DNA of 64,000 nt from Herpetosiphon sp042688385 (GCF_042688385.1 NZ_JBHUPY010000006.1:248001-312000); one strand, 5' to 3'. Counted from the first letter of the stretch, positions 8,059-16,541 are shown. Notes: a model not told the origin generated them from the sequence alone. Translations and numbers: made by a program.

Positions 8059-9580
8059 AGGCAAAAATTGGCGTATCGCCTTCGCTGCGTTCGCGGGGCA
8101 GCCACCAAATTGGAATCAAAGCCAATAAGCAAATGACGGCAGCAGCAAAAAAAGTGCTGTGATAGACCGTCATCTCATTTTGGGTGAATGCTGCTAGCGC
8201 CTTGCCATTCTCTAAATCTTCGAGGGTTAATACCAAGCGACTGTTCAGGCTGTTGCGATAGGATAAACTCCACGATGCTAAGGCTGAAACGCCCAAGGTA
8301 ATGCCGACCATGCGCAACGCATTGAGCAAACCAGCTGCCGTGCCCATAGATTCGCGGGCAACGTTGCCAATCGCAGCGGCGCTTAACGCTGGTAACACCA
8401 AACCAAAGCCAGTTCCGGTAAGCAGCAGATAGAGCGTCAACATCCATTGGTTGGTTTCAAGGTTCCAAAAACCAAGCAAGCAAAAGCCGACTGCCGTGAT
8501 GATCATGCCAAGGCTGGCCACCAAGCGCGCGCTGATCCGGCGCATCAACATCCCACCCAAAACAGCGCCAATTGGAATCATAATCGTCAAGCGCATAAGG
8601 GTTAAGCCGCCGCTGAGGGCATCGCCTGAGAGCACAGTGCCAACAAAAAACGGCACATTGACCATGCCGACGATCAAGGCCATGCCAACCAGCAAATTGG
8701 TGATATTGGCAGCGCTAAACGCTGGAGTGCGAAAGGCGCTTAGTTCAATTAATGGCGTTTTGGTGCGCCGTTCCCACCAAATAAAGCCAATAAAACTAAC
8801 CACCGTTAATAGCAACAGCCCAATTGTGAGCGGCGATGTCCACTCGACTGCATATTGGTCGAGATTGCCGCTTTCGGCGCTTGGCTCGACGGCGAGGCTG
8901 CCAAGCGAGCGTGAAAGTGCCACCGTCAACGCAGTTAAACTGATTGCGATCAAGCCGCCGCCAACATAATCGACAGCCCCGTGGTTGCCTAGCCGATTTG
9001 GCAACGTCCGGATAATCGCCCATGCCAATACTGCCCCCAAGGGTACATTCAGCCAGAAAACCCAGCGCCAACCATCAACATCCAAGAGTTGAATTTGCGA
9101 GATTAGGCCGCCGTAGGCTGGGCCAAGCACCCCGCCAGCTTCACCAGCAGCGCCCATAATGCCCAAGGCAGTAGCATGATGAATTGGCTTAACTTCATCC
9201 ATGGCGATTGCAAGCCCAATTGGCAAGACCGCGCCTCCACCAATGGCCTGAACGATGCGCCAAGCAACCAATGCCCAAACGCTATTGGCCAAGGCACAGC
9301 CAATTGAGCCAACCACAAAAACCCCTAAAGCTGCCAAAAACAAGCGGCGATGGCCGTAGGCATCGGCGATGCGGCCAAGCAAGGGCATGGCAACCGTGTA
9401 GCCAAGCAGATAGCCAGTAATAACCCAAATGCCCTGCTCAAGCGCTTGATCAACGCTCAAACCCAAGGTGCTGACCACATTTGGTAAGACGGTGATCACC
9501 ACCGTTTGGTCGAGGGCGGCCAGAAAAATAATCAGGGCTGTCCAAACAAGGCCCCATGGCCAGCGACGTGTTTCTGCCAT
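8057..9580 (-). CDS. MFS drug exporter, DHA2 (14-helix) family
   Basis: A 507-residue EmrB/QacA-type proton-coupled multidrug exporter in the inner membrane. It shows LDQTVVITVLPNVV in helix 1 (the DHA2 motif D1), LLGRIADAYGHRRLF for the 2-3 loop motif, RIVQAIGGGAVLPIG, and motif C-like GVLGPAYGGLI. There are 14 hydrophobic segments. I prefer the ATG at 9580 because TAGGAA lies 9-10 bases upstream; the ATGs at 9622 and 9619 have no visible site. It stands alone, convergent with the polysaccharide genes, with no regulator directly adjacent. Confidence 0.85.
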   Translation of the reverse strand: MAETRRWPWGLVWTALIIFLAALDQTVVITVLPNVVSTLGLSVDQALEQGIWVITGYLLGYTVAMPLLGRIADAYGHRRLFLAALGVFVVGSIGCALANSVWALVAWRIVQAIGGGAVLPIGLAIAMDEVKPIHHATALGIMGAAGEAGGVLGPAYGGLISQIQLLDVDGWRWVFWLNVPLGAVLAWAIIRTLPNRLGNHGAVDYVGGGLIAISLTALTVALSRSLGSLAVEPSAESGNLDQYAVEWTSPLTIGLLLLTVVSFIGFIWWERRTKTPLIELSAFRTPAFSAANITNLLVGMALIVGMVNVPFFVGTVLSGDALSGGLTLMRLTIMIPIGAVLGGMLMRRISARLVASLGMIITAVGFCLLGFWNLETNQWMLTLYLLLTGTGFGLVLPALSAAAIGNVARESMGTAAGLLNALRMVGITLGVSALASWSLSYRNSLNSRLVLTLEDLENGKALAAFTQNEMTVYHSTFFAAAVICLLALIPIWWLPRERSEGDTPIFA

Positions 9581-9879
9581 ATGTTGGATTCCTACCGCTA
9601 GTTTCTCTTCGTGCTGCATCATAGCATGTAGGTTTAGCTCACGACAAGGATTGTCACGAGCGTTAACAGATTGGGCTTCTCGATAACCATTGTTGCTCGT
9701 TCAAAGCACACAATCAAGCAACGATAATGGGCCATAGGTCGGCTGCAACAACCAATTAAAGCATGCGGCAACAAAGCCCAAGCGCATATCCATAGAATAA
9801 TATGGGGTATTAACTATAATGATCGTCTATCATGTTCCGGTTTGTTAATCGTATCTGAAAGAAATATAGAGAGACATCG

Positions 9880-10323
9880 ATGAAACATCTACTCAAATGC
9901 ATGATCGTGGTAGTCTTATGCTCCTGCGGATCAACCGTTTCTAATATGGATATAGCAACGATTAATCCAGTGACATCAAATAATCAGGTGACAGCTGAAG
10001 AAGTGCTTGAAGATTTTCGGCGTGATGGGTTTAATCCCCAGCTTTCGGGTAACAGTAGCGTGCAATGGTTGAACACTGCTCCAGGGGCGGCATATAGCCT
10101 AGGCACAGGATGGCTCCATATTCACACCTATGCAAGTATTGATGATGCGACTGCTGCAGCTAAAATGATCCCTCCCACTGCTGATACTGGTCAAACTGAC
10201 TGGATTGCTGATCCACATTTTTTTCAGTGTAAGAACATTATTGTGCTCTACCTTGGGGCAGAGGATTCGGTGCTTAATCTCCTGATGACCCGCTGTGGGC
10301 TTGCATTTGCAAGCAGACCTTGA
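9880..10323 (+). CDS. Putative small lipoprotein
   Basis: A 147-residue protein with a short signal peptide (MKHLLKCMIVVVL) and a lipobox-like LCSC, so it is probably a lipid-anchored surface protein. The remainder is hydrophilic with no motif I recognise. TATAAT at 9815-9820 is a possible -10 element. The ribosome-binding site (GAGAG) is weak. It stands alone between an exporter and a regulator. The roughly 300 bases upstream, back to the exporter start, hold no other gene that I can see. Confidence 0.55.
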   Translation: MKHLLKCMIVVVLCSCGSTVSNMDIATINPVTSNNQVTAEEVLEDFRRDGFNPQLSGNSSVQWLNTAPGAAYSLGTGWLHIHTYASIDDATAAAKMIPPTADTGQTDWIADPHFFQCKNIIVLYLGAEDSVLNLLMTRCGLAFASRP

Positions 10324-10479
10324 TTTCATCTGCATACCCATTGGCCTTTAAATCACGCGCTGCTTAGCTTGTCTTGCCCCCGTAGTCAATAGTTTGTATC
10401 AACCATTTGATCTAGCTCAACAGCAGCTCGATTTTTACAATCAGCAAGTGTTGAGTAGATTGATGCAACGCTAGAGTGC

Positions 10480-10929
10480 TTAGACCGAAGATTGACCTAC
10501 TTGTGGCTTGGCTTGGGCCTGCATCTCGCGCACAACTTCGGCGAGGCTTTTATTGGCCAGCACTTGTTGCATCGCTGCTTCGGCATTGCTAAAAATCGTG
10601 CTAAGCACTGGCTGAATCGTGCGCCCACAGCGACAATCTTGGTTGGGCGAGCTGGCATGCAACGGTAAAATACGGCAATTTTCGGTGGCACGATAAATAT
10701 CGTTGAGGGTAATTTCGTGAGCAGAGCGCGCCAAACGCGTGCCACCGTCGGCACCATATTCGGTGTGAACTAAGCCCGCTTTGTTCAATCGGCCCAAAAT
10801 TCGTCGAATAACCACTGGGTTGGTATTGACGCTGGCTGCAATTGAGCTTGAGGAAAGAGCTTGATTGGCATTGGTTTCAAGCAGTGCCAAAATATGCACC
10901 GCTACAGCGAATCGACTGCTTGCACTCAT
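10480..10929 (-). CDS. Rrf2-family transcriptional regulator (YwnA-like)
   Basis: A 149-residue winged-helix repressor. The N-terminus matches the Rrf2 pattern (SSRFAVAVHILALLETN, then SSSIAASVNTNPVVIRRILGRLNKAGLV, then GADGGTRLAR for the wing). The dimerisation half contains Cys in ENCRILPLH and a CRCG motif, so a metal or Fe-S cluster, or a redox thiol, is possible. The spacing differs from IscR, and YwnA-type members may work without a cluster. I start at MSASSRF (10929), 9 bases after GAGG. Its own promoter is near-consensus and would allow autoregulation. The target is not obvious; the neighbouring lipoprotein and racemase-like genes are candidates. Confidence 0.85.
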   Translation of the reverse strand: MSASSRFAVAVHILALLETNANQALSSSSIAASVNTNPVVIRRILGRLNKAGLVHTEYGADGGTRLARSAHEITLNDIYRATENCRILPLHASSPNQDCRCGRTIQPVLSTIFSNAEAAMQQVLANKSLAEVVREMQAQAKPQVGQSSV

Positions 10930-10959
10930 GGTTTTTTGCCTCATTGTGAATATGAAACA

Positions 10960-10988
10960 AGTATAGTTACATTTTAACCAGCTGTCAA
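10960..10988 (-). promoter_or_regulatory. Near-consensus sigma-70 promoter of the Rrf2 gene
   Basis: On the minus strand TTGACA (10988-10983) is followed after exactly 17 bases by TATACT (10965-10960). The spacer contains GTTA-N5-TAAC, a short inverted repeat that could be the regulator's operator. Confidence 0.7.
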
Positions 10989-11049
10989 TGAAGCTTAAAT
11001 AGCGATTTGGTGGTGCTTTGATAACCAGCGTATCAATACCATTTTTTAA

Positions 11050-11688
11050 CTACGCTCGATCGTTGGCTGCAAACAGGCTTTCAATCGCGCTGCGTGGGCT
11101 GCTCAAAATAGGGATTTTTTGTTGACATAATTTTATGGCAGCGGCCATTGATGCTTGGGCTAAAACAATCACATCGGCGGCCTGAATCTGCGCAAGCTGG
11201 CTGGCAATTTGCTGCAAATAACTGGCTTGATCGTTGGCTAAAAAGGCCTGCCACGCAGCGGCACAAAGGTAGGTTTCGATCTGAATTGGCTTGGCTTGAG
11301 CCTGAGCAAGGCTGTGTAAGAGTTGCGTGGTTGGCTCAAGTGTACTTTCTAGTGCTGCAACCACGGCTATGCGTGAGCCAAGCTCAATTGCCTGCTGGGC
11401 CATCGCGCGATCAACCCGCACAACCTTAGGGTTGAGCGTCTCGGCGAGGCCTCCAAGGGTCGAGCATGTGCACAGAATTTGCTGCATGCCTTGGGCTTGC
11501 AAATCGCCAATAATTTGTACGAGTTGCTGAGCAATGGCTGAGTTTAAGCCTTCGTGGCGTGCTTGTTCAAGCAAGGCTGGCACAACCACGTGCGCAACCG
11601 CACAGCTTGGTGCGATTTCAGCAATTAATTGATCAAAGGTTGCCACGTGGACGGCGGCAGTATGAATGAAGCCTAATTTGCTGATCAT
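11050..11688 (-). CDS. Asp/Glu racemase-superfamily protein
   Basis: A 212-residue protein of the Asp/Glu/hydantoin racemase fold. The N-terminal half has the expected ILCTCSTLGG around residues 71-80, with the first catalytic Cys. The second catalytic position reads VIVLAQASMA, so Gln stands where racemases have Cys. A two-base racemisation is therefore unlikely, and a decarboxylase-like, isomerase or non-enzymatic role is possible. The ATG overlaps the stop of the preceding DUF1990 gene (ATGA arrangement), so translation is coupled. It is the last gene of a three-gene overlapping operon. Confidence 0.75.
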   Translation of the reverse strand: MISKLGFIHTAAVHVATFDQLIAEIAPSCAVAHVVVPALLEQARHEGLNSAIAQQLVQIIGDLQAQGMQQILCTCSTLGGLAETLNPKVVRVDRAMAQQAIELGSRIAVVAALESTLEPTTQLLHSLAQAQAKPIQIETYLCAAAWQAFLANDQASYLQQIASQLAQIQAADVIVLAQASMAAAIKLCQQKIPILSSPRSAIESLFAANDRA

Positions 11689-12407
11689 TGTTTTTCGACG
11701 ACCTCGGCCAATTGTTCGGCAGCCTCGGGATTGTTGGCGGTGCTTTGGATGGGCGTTTGCTCGCTGGCTTGGCTTGGCACACCAGCTAAGGCTTCCTGAA
11801 CCAAGGTTTGCATACGCTTCATCGCATCACGGGCAAAACGCAACTGCAAATGCCGCCCAAAAAGTTTAAAGCCAATCCAATAGATCGGGTTGCTAATGCG
11901 CCCAGTTTGCGAGAAGGCATGGATTCGGAAGAGCACTTGGCCAGTTTCGACCATTTTAACAATGCTGAAATCAATTTGGCCGCGCTCGAAATGGCCTTGC
12001 AAAGTTTGATAGTTGTAGCCCCAAACTCGCTCAGTACCATGGTCGGTCTGGCGAGTTTCGTCGATCACGCCGCCAATTTTAACCCCAAAATAGAAGGTAA
12101 AGCCCAAAAATGTGCCGCGCAGCAACATAATTCGCTGCTCTAGCGGCTGATCGGGAATAAAAATGCCGGTGATTAGATCTGGTGGCGGAAAGCGATATTC
12201 GCGCAGCACCGCGCAGGCTGCCTGCCACGAGCCATGCGCTTGCGGTTCGCCTGGCTGTTCTGGCGGCAATTCAGCTTCATAATCATCAACATTCCAGCCA
12301 TTTTCCTTGGTATATTCGTGGACGCGCTGCAAATCGAAATTCAGTTGCGCATCGCGATACGCTTCAATTTGTTGGCGATATTGTTGCCATAAAGGTGTTT
12401 CAGTCAT
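11685..12407 (-). CDS. DUF1990-like protein, first copy
   Basis: A 240-residue protein. The core PPDLITGIFIPDQPLEQR and the later GHFERGQIDFSIVKMVETG followed by FRIHAFSQTG match the DUF1990 fold, which is related to START/SRPBCC lipid-binding domains. The molecular role of the family is unknown. The start lies in an 8-base overlap (ATGACTGA) with the upstream gene, with GAGGT upstream. The C-terminal tail is rich in Gln, Glu and Ala. Its partner gene encodes a related domain, so the two may form a heterodimer. Confidence 0.7.
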   Translation of the reverse strand: MTETPLWQQYRQQIEAYRDAQLNFDLQRVHEYTKENGWNVDDYEAELPPEQPGEPQAHGSWQAACAVLREYRFPPPDLITGIFIPDQPLEQRIMLLRGTFLGFTFYFGVKIGGVIDETRQTDHGTERVWGYNYQTLQGHFERGQIDFSIVKMVETGQVLFRIHAFSQTGRISNPIYWIGFKLFGRHLQLRFARDAMKRMQTLVQEALAGVPSQASEQTPIQSTANNPEAAEQLAEVVEKQ

Positions 12408-13041
12408 GGATCACTACCTCGCCCTCAGTTGTTTGTTCAATGGTGCTGGTTTGAATTTCGCCAAGCTGCTCTGCTTGGGCATATTCAACCACGCGTTCGC
12501 AAAAGGTGCGCCAAACTTGGGTTTGCACTGCCTTGCCGATTGTATAGGCCATTTCGACCAAGCCATCGCGCGAGCGGGCCTCGGAGCCAATTTCAAAGCG
12601 CCAAGTTTGGGCTTGCTCAGGGTGTGGTTTAAGCTCAAAGTGAATCTGGCCCGCTTCTGGGTGGCCTTCGAGGGTGCTAAAACTAAAGCTCAACGGTTGG
12701 CTTTCGCGCACGCGCACCGTGCCATTCCACGGCCCCAAAATGGCAATATCATATTCATCGCCAACCTGCATTACACGCTCATCACCAGTGGCTTTACGAA
12801 AATCGGCAAATAAGCCAGGGCTGAAATCGGGCAGATTGGCCTTGATATGTTTGACCAAGCTTTCTGGTGTTTGCTTGGGTGCTGCAAAATCGACCCAATA
12901 ACGGCGGCGATAGAGCGAGCCGCTACCTGCTTGTGGGCGTTGGGTTGTTTTGCCGCGTTTGAAACGGCGCTGCCAGAGTTGGCTTAAACCGACAAATCCT
13001 AGACCCAGCCCGAACATCCAAACGATATGCCGTCGTTGCAT
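12400..13041 (-). CDS. Membrane-anchored DUF1990-like protein, second copy
   Basis: A 213-residue protein beginning with one hydrophobic helix (HIVWMFGLGLGFVGLSQLW) and a basic stretch, then a DUF1990/SRPBCC-like domain. The segment EGHPEAGQIHFELKPHPE parallels GHFERGQIDFSIVK in the next gene, and the two proteins are probably distant duplicates. I chose the ATG at 13041 because GAGGT lies 6 bases upstream; the ATG at 13053 overlaps that site. It heads an operon of overlapping genes ending with the racemase-like protein. Function unknown. Confidence 0.65.
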   Translation of the reverse strand: MQRRHIVWMFGLGLGFVGLSQLWQRRFKRGKTTQRPQAGSGSLYRRRYWVDFAAPKQTPESLVKHIKANLPDFSPGLFADFRKATGDERVMQVGDEYDIAILGPWNGTVRVRESQPLSFSFSTLEGHPEAGQIHFELKPHPEQAQTWRFEIGSEARSRDGLVEMAYTIGKAVQTQVWRTFCERVVEYAQAEQLGEIQTSTIEQTTEGEVVIHD

Positions 13042-13154
13042 GGTTGACCTCATTGTAAACCGCGATTGATCGTGATTGATCTTAACTGAGGTGTTGTGTA
13101 TGCAAAAAGAGCACCACGAATTGAGCTTCGGCGATGATATGCTTAAACAAAAAT

Positions 13155-13182
13155 CCGAGCTATGGATTTTTCCATAGCTCGG
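13155..13182 (-). terminator. Terminator downstream of amtB and the 26-residue peptide
   Basis: A perfect 12-bp stem (13155-13166 with 13171-13182) with a 4-base loop is followed on the minus strand by ATTTTTGTTT. It ends the amtB transcript just after the small ORF, which places that ORF inside the amtB mRNA. Confidence 0.88.
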
Positions 13183-13197
13183 GTTGAACGAACCGAC

Positions 13198-13278
13198 TTA
13201 GGCTTGAGCGCTCTTTGGCATGCGCAACCAAACAGCAACCATCGCGACGAACAAGACCAAAGCAATGATGAATTCCAT
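13198..13278 (-). CDS. 26-residue single-helix membrane peptide downstream of amtB
   Basis: The frame encodes 26 residues, starting MEFIIALVLFVAMVAVWLR and ending in a short basic/polar tail with PKSAQA. Nearly all of it is one transmembrane helix. It has a strong ribosome-binding site (AAGGAG, 7 bases before ATG), lies 43 bases after the amtB stop and just before the amtB terminator. By analogy with other tiny membrane proteins it may modulate the ammonium transporter, but that is inference. It is too short for usual gene finders, and an in-frame upstream codon could mislead them into a longer model. Confidence 0.65.
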   Translation of the reverse strand: MEFIIALVLFVAMVAVWLRMPKSAQA

Positions 13279-13321
13279 GGTGTAACTCCTTATAAACGAA
13301 TGCGATAGAGATTCAAACCAA

Positions 13322-14557
13322 TTAGGCACCCATCCGATAGGCGATTTCGCCGTGTTGGCTGCTATCCAACCCTTGTTCTTCTTCGGCTTCAGTAACCCGA
13401 ATCCCAAACAAGAGATCAACAATTTTGAGAATGCCCCAGGTCATTGCGCCAGCATAGACTGCCACAATCCCGACCGTGAGCGCTTGTACGCCGAGTTGGC
13501 TCCAGTTGCCTGCAAGTAGGCCATCAGCGCCAGCGGGATTGATGCTCTTGGTAGCGAAAACGCCGACCAAAATTGCCCCTAGCAAACCGCCAACCCCGTG
13601 CACGCCAAACACATCAAGCGCATCGTCAACCCGACCCCGTACCAAGTTTTCGACCACAAAGTAGCAGATGCCACCAGCCAAGAAGCCGATTAGCAATGAG
13701 GCCATTGGGGTCACAAAACCAGCAGCAGGCGTGATTGCGACCAAACCAGCGACGGCCCCTGCCGAAGCGCCAAGCACGCTTGGGCGTTTGTGTTGAATCC
13801 AGCCAGCGGTCATCCAAGCCAGCATTGCCATTGCTGCTGCTGAGTTGGTGTTGACAAAGGCGGAAACTGCCAAGCCGCCAGCACCCAACGAGCTGCCTGC
13901 ATTGAAGCCAAACCAGCCAAACCATAGCAAAGCGGTGCCAATCACGGTCATTGTAGTATCGTGTGGCTCCATTGCTTCTTTGCCATAACCTGAACGGCGG
14001 CCCAACACCAAGGCACAAACTAAGGCCGAAACCCCTGACGTGATGTGCACAACCGTGCCACCAGCAAAGTCCAATGCGCCTAATGAGCGCAACCAGCCGC
14101 CATCAGCCCAAACCCAGTGCGCTACTGGCGCGTAAATAAAGGTTGACCAGGCCAATGAGAACACAACAAACGATTTGAAGCGCTTGCGTTCGGCAAAGGC
14201 ACCTGAAATCAAGGCAGGGGTAATGACCGCAAACATCATTTGATAGATCATAAAGGCTTGGTGGGGGATTGTTGCGGCATAGGTTGGATTTGGCTCGATG
14301 CCCACGTTGCGCAGGCCAACCCAATCGAGGCTGCCAATCACGCCACCAACATCAGGCCCGAAAGCCAAACTATAGCCAAAGAGCACCCATTGCACACTGA
14401 TTAAGGCCAACATAAAAAAGCTGTGCATCAAGGTTGAAAGCACGTTCTTCTTGCGAACCATCCCGCCATAAAAAAGCCCTAAGGCGGGGGTCATCAACAT
14501 AACCAGGGCGGCTGAGAGAAGCACCCAAACGGTATCGGCTCCGTTAATCATTTCCAT
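13322..14557 (-). CDS. amtB: Ammonium transporter AmtB
   Basis: A 411-residue inner-membrane ammonium channel of the Amt/Rh family with eleven helices. Family signatures are visible: TPALGLFYGGMVRKKNVLS in helix 1, the FGFNAGSSL motif, and the two pore His residues in GGTVVHITSGVSALV and LDVFGVHGVGGLLGAI. The C-terminal cytosolic tail (EEEQGLDSSQHGEIAYR) contains the GlnK-responsive region. GGGAG precedes the ATG. No glnK/glnB gene is adjacent, unlike many amtB loci; a tiny membrane peptide follows instead. The 550-bp upstream region with TTGTAC palindromes probably holds nitrogen control sites. Confidence 0.95.
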   Translation of the reverse strand: MEMINGADTVWVLLSAALVMLMTPALGLFYGGMVRKKNVLSTLMHSFFMLALISVQWVLFGYSLAFGPDVGGVIGSLDWVGLRNVGIEPNPTYAATIPHQAFMIYQMMFAVITPALISGAFAERKRFKSFVVFSLAWSTFIYAPVAHWVWADGGWLRSLGALDFAGGTVVHITSGVSALVCALVLGRRSGYGKEAMEPHDTTMTVIGTALLWFGWFGFNAGSSLGAGGLAVSAFVNTNSAAAMAMLAWMTAGWIQHKRPSVLGASAGAVAGLVAITPAAGFVTPMASLLIGFLAGGICYFVVENLVRGRVDDALDVFGVHGVGGLLGAILVGVFATKSINPAGADGLLAGNWSQLGVQALTVGIVAVYAGAMTWGILKIVDLLFGIRVTEAEEEQGLDSSQHGEIAYRMGA

Positions 14558-14685
14558 GCTGCGGGTCTCCCTAACTTGTGCTGAATGTCGGACGCTACCT
14601 GCTTGAACATTCGTGATCCGCAGCGCTGGGGATCATCGGATTGTGGATGATGGTTGAATGGTTGAAGTTGGTTTTTGTTGGACAC

Positions 14686-14702
14686 TTGTACAAAACGTAC
14701 AA
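14686..14702. promoter_or_regulatory. Candidate operator upstream of amtB
   Basis: TTGTAC and GTACAA form a perfect 6-bp inverted repeat with a 5-base centre (AAAAC). GTACAAA also recurs as a direct repeat with 9-base period (14688 and 14697). A matching half-site occurs at 14834-14843. It does not fit the TnrA/GlnR consensus exactly, so the regulator is unknown. Confidence 0.4.
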
Positions 14703-15044
14703 ACAAAAACCGATTTTGGCTTGCTTGGCAGCAATATGATGACTGAAACTTGGTTAGCACTAAGCATAGCCGATCCAAATATGGGCTTGAATTAGCAAAT
14801 TGCACGATCTTAATTGATTGTTAATTGTGCATGTTGTACAAATAGATCAATCAAGCCCTTGTTGGCTAAATTGCCTAAGTTTGTTACGCTCGATGACTGA
14901 ATAGTAATAATTAATTAAGCTTTTCGCCAATAGCGCTGTGCAGATCTGCCTAACCTTGTTTGGTTGGAGTGCTTAACCGGATAGTATTTTTATTTGACAT
15001 AATACAAGATTTTTGCTCATTACAGAGCTGATGAATGTTGCTGC

Positions 15045-15073
15045 TTGACAAGTATATGCTCCAGATGTATGCT
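15045..15073 (+). promoter_or_regulatory. Promoter of the RHH gene with a direct repeat
   Basis: TTGACA (15045-15050) is followed after 17 bases by TATGCT (15068-15073). TATGCTC occurs twice (15055-15061 and 15068-15074), the second over the -10 box, which is a plausible autoregulatory site for the ribbon-helix-helix protein encoded 36 bases downstream. Confidence 0.5.
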
Positions 15074-15108
15074 CTTTGTATTCCATAGGGATTATATTTG
15101 GAGGATAG

Positions 15109-15495
15109 ATGGCGGATATTGAAAAAGTATCGATCAATTTGAGCGTAGTCGATTTGGGCCAGATTGACCTTTTAGTTGATCAAGGCTTTTATTCCAGCAG
15201 AACTGATTTTTTTCGGGCGGCAGTGCGCACGCAGCTTGGCGGCCACGATGAAGCAATTAAACAAGCAGTTGTGCGTACTGCATCGGTTTTGGGCGTGATT
15301 AGCTTTGATCGCGAGGATTTGCAGCGCATGCAGCAACATAACGAGCAAGCGCGAATTGTGGTGGTGGGTTTGCTGATTCTCAGCAACGATATTTCAGTTG
15401 AATTGGCCCAAGCGACGATTAAATCGATCAAGGTGTATGGCGCATTGCGGGCTAGCCCTGAGGTTAAGGCAGCCCTGGCTGATCGCATTAAATAA
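15109..15495 (+). CDS. CopG-like ribbon-helix-helix protein with C-terminal domain
   Basis: A 128-residue protein. Residues 5-45 form a ribbon-helix-helix (VSINLSVVDLGQIDLLV, then SSRTDFFRAAVRTQL), a dimeric DNA-binding fold. The C-terminal half contains VVVGLLILSNDISVELAQ and SIKVYGALRASPEVKAAL, a beta-rich segment that I have not tied to a named family. GGAGG lies 5 bases before the ATG. It is 14 bases upstream of a tandem GNAT gene, so an operon is likely. RHH and GNAT pairs can be toxin-antitoxin modules (TacAT type), but that GNAT is double-domain and much longer than such toxins, so I do not favour this. Confidence 0.7.
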   Translation: MADIEKVSINLSVVDLGQIDLLVDQGFYSSRTDFFRAAVRTQLGGHDEAIKQAVVRTASVLGVISFDREDLQRMQQHNEQARIVVVGLLILSNDISVELAQATIKSIKVYGALRASPEVKAALADRIK

Positions 15496-15509
15496 GCTGA
15501 GGAACCTTT

Positions 15510-16541
15510 ATGCACTTAACAAGCTTCAGATTTGGCCATGCAACCGAGGCCGATTATAACGCGTTGGCGCTCTTTGAGCAGCAAATTCGCCACGAACGCA
15601 CGCCTGATGATCCATTGATGGCGACTGCCTTTTTGGTCAATATGTGGCAAAGCATTCCCGATTTTGTCGATTATCGAGTGTGGGCCTTGTGGGATGCAGG
15701 GCAGATTGTGGCGACTGGCATGCTGCATATGTTGTTGCTCGATACCAATCGCAATCTTGCAGACCTGAATCTCGCCGTGTTGCCTGGCTATCGTGGGCGT
15801 GGCTTGGCACGCCGCTTATTGCGCGAAATGCTGCCCGTTGTGATTGAAGCAGAGCGCATGGTGATTGTTGGTACCACTACCCAAGCGGTTGCTGCTGGTG
15901 AGCTTTTTGCCCAAAAGCTCGGCGCTGAAGCGCGGCTAAAAACCCAAATTAATCAATTAGTGCTGGCTGAAATCGACGAACAACTATTGCAAGAATGGCT
16001 GCAACCAAATCAGCAATTAAGCGAGCGCTTTGAGTTGGGTATGTGGCAGGGGACGTATCCTGAGGCCGAATTGGCGGCGATTGTGGCCTTGTATGAGGTG
16101 ATGAATCAACAGCCCTACGATGATTTGGATTATGAGCCGTTGCATTTTACCACTGAGCAACTGCGTGAGCTTGAGCAAACCCAATTGGCCAACGGCATGC
16201 AACGCTGGACGTGTTATGTGCGCGAGCGAGCAACCAACGCTTTGGCAGGCTATACTGAAATTTTTTGGCATCGCGAACGACCGCATGTTGTTCAGCAAGG
16301 AGATACCGGTGTTTTTGAGCACTATCGTAATTACGGGCTAGGCCGTTGGCTTAAGGCTGCAATGCTCGATTATATGCGGCGTGAATTGCCAATGGTGCAG
16401 GTTGTGCGCACAACCAACGCCAATTCGAACGCGCCAATGCTGAAAATCAACCAAGCCTTGGGCTTCAAGCCCTATCTGGCTCAAACCATGTGGCAAGGCT
16501 CGCTTGCCCAAATTCAGCACTATCTTGATCCGAATAAATAA
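15510..16541 (+). CDS. Tandem-domain GNAT acetyltransferase
   Basis: A 343-residue protein with two GNAT folds, as in mycothiol-synthase-like enzymes. The N-terminal domain has a clear acetyl-CoA loop, LNLAVLPGYRGRGLARRLL, near residues 88-107. The C-terminal domain has a looser version (TGVFEHYRNYGLGRWLKAAML) near 270, with the substrate strand following as VVRTTNANSNAPML. The substrate is unknown. GAGGA precedes the ATG by 7 bases, and the gene follows the RHH gene within 14 bases. An acyl transfer onto an amine or antibiotic is plausible. Confidence 0.8.
   Translation: MHLTSFRFGHATEADYNALALFEQQIRHERTPDDPLMATAFLVNMWQSIPDFVDYRVWALWDAGQIVATGMLHMLLLDTNRNLADLNLAVLPGYRGRGLARRLLREMLPVVIEAERMVIVGTTTQAVAAGELFAQKLGAEARLKTQINQLVLAEIDEQLLQEWLQPNQQLSERFELGMWQGTYPEAELAAIVALYEVMNQQPYDDLDYEPLHFTTEQLRELEQTQLANGMQRWTCYVRERATNALAGYTEIFWHRERPHVVQQGDTGVFEHYRNYGLGRWLKAAMLDYMRRELPMVQVVRTTNANSNAPMLKINQALGFKPYLAQTMWQGSLAQIQHYLDPNK

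Larger units (their letters stand above)
14558..15108. other. Long intergenic region between amtB and the RHH gene; no gene seen
   Basis: This 551-bp divergent spacer is AT-rich and has no convincing ORF on either strand. It holds the TTGTAC inverted repeat near amtB, a further TTGTACAAAT at 14834-14843, and a promoter for the ribbon-helix-helix gene. Its length suggests complex control of amtB. Confidence 0.6.

Noticed and set aside
8451..8969. A 172-codon frame antisense to the drug exporter
   Set aside because: It is antisense to transmembrane codons of the MFS gene, which produces long chance frames.
15109..16541. TacAT-like toxin-antitoxin pair (RHH plus GNAT)
   Set aside because: The GNAT protein has two domains and 343 residues, about twice the size of such toxins, and the RHH protein has an unusual extra domain.
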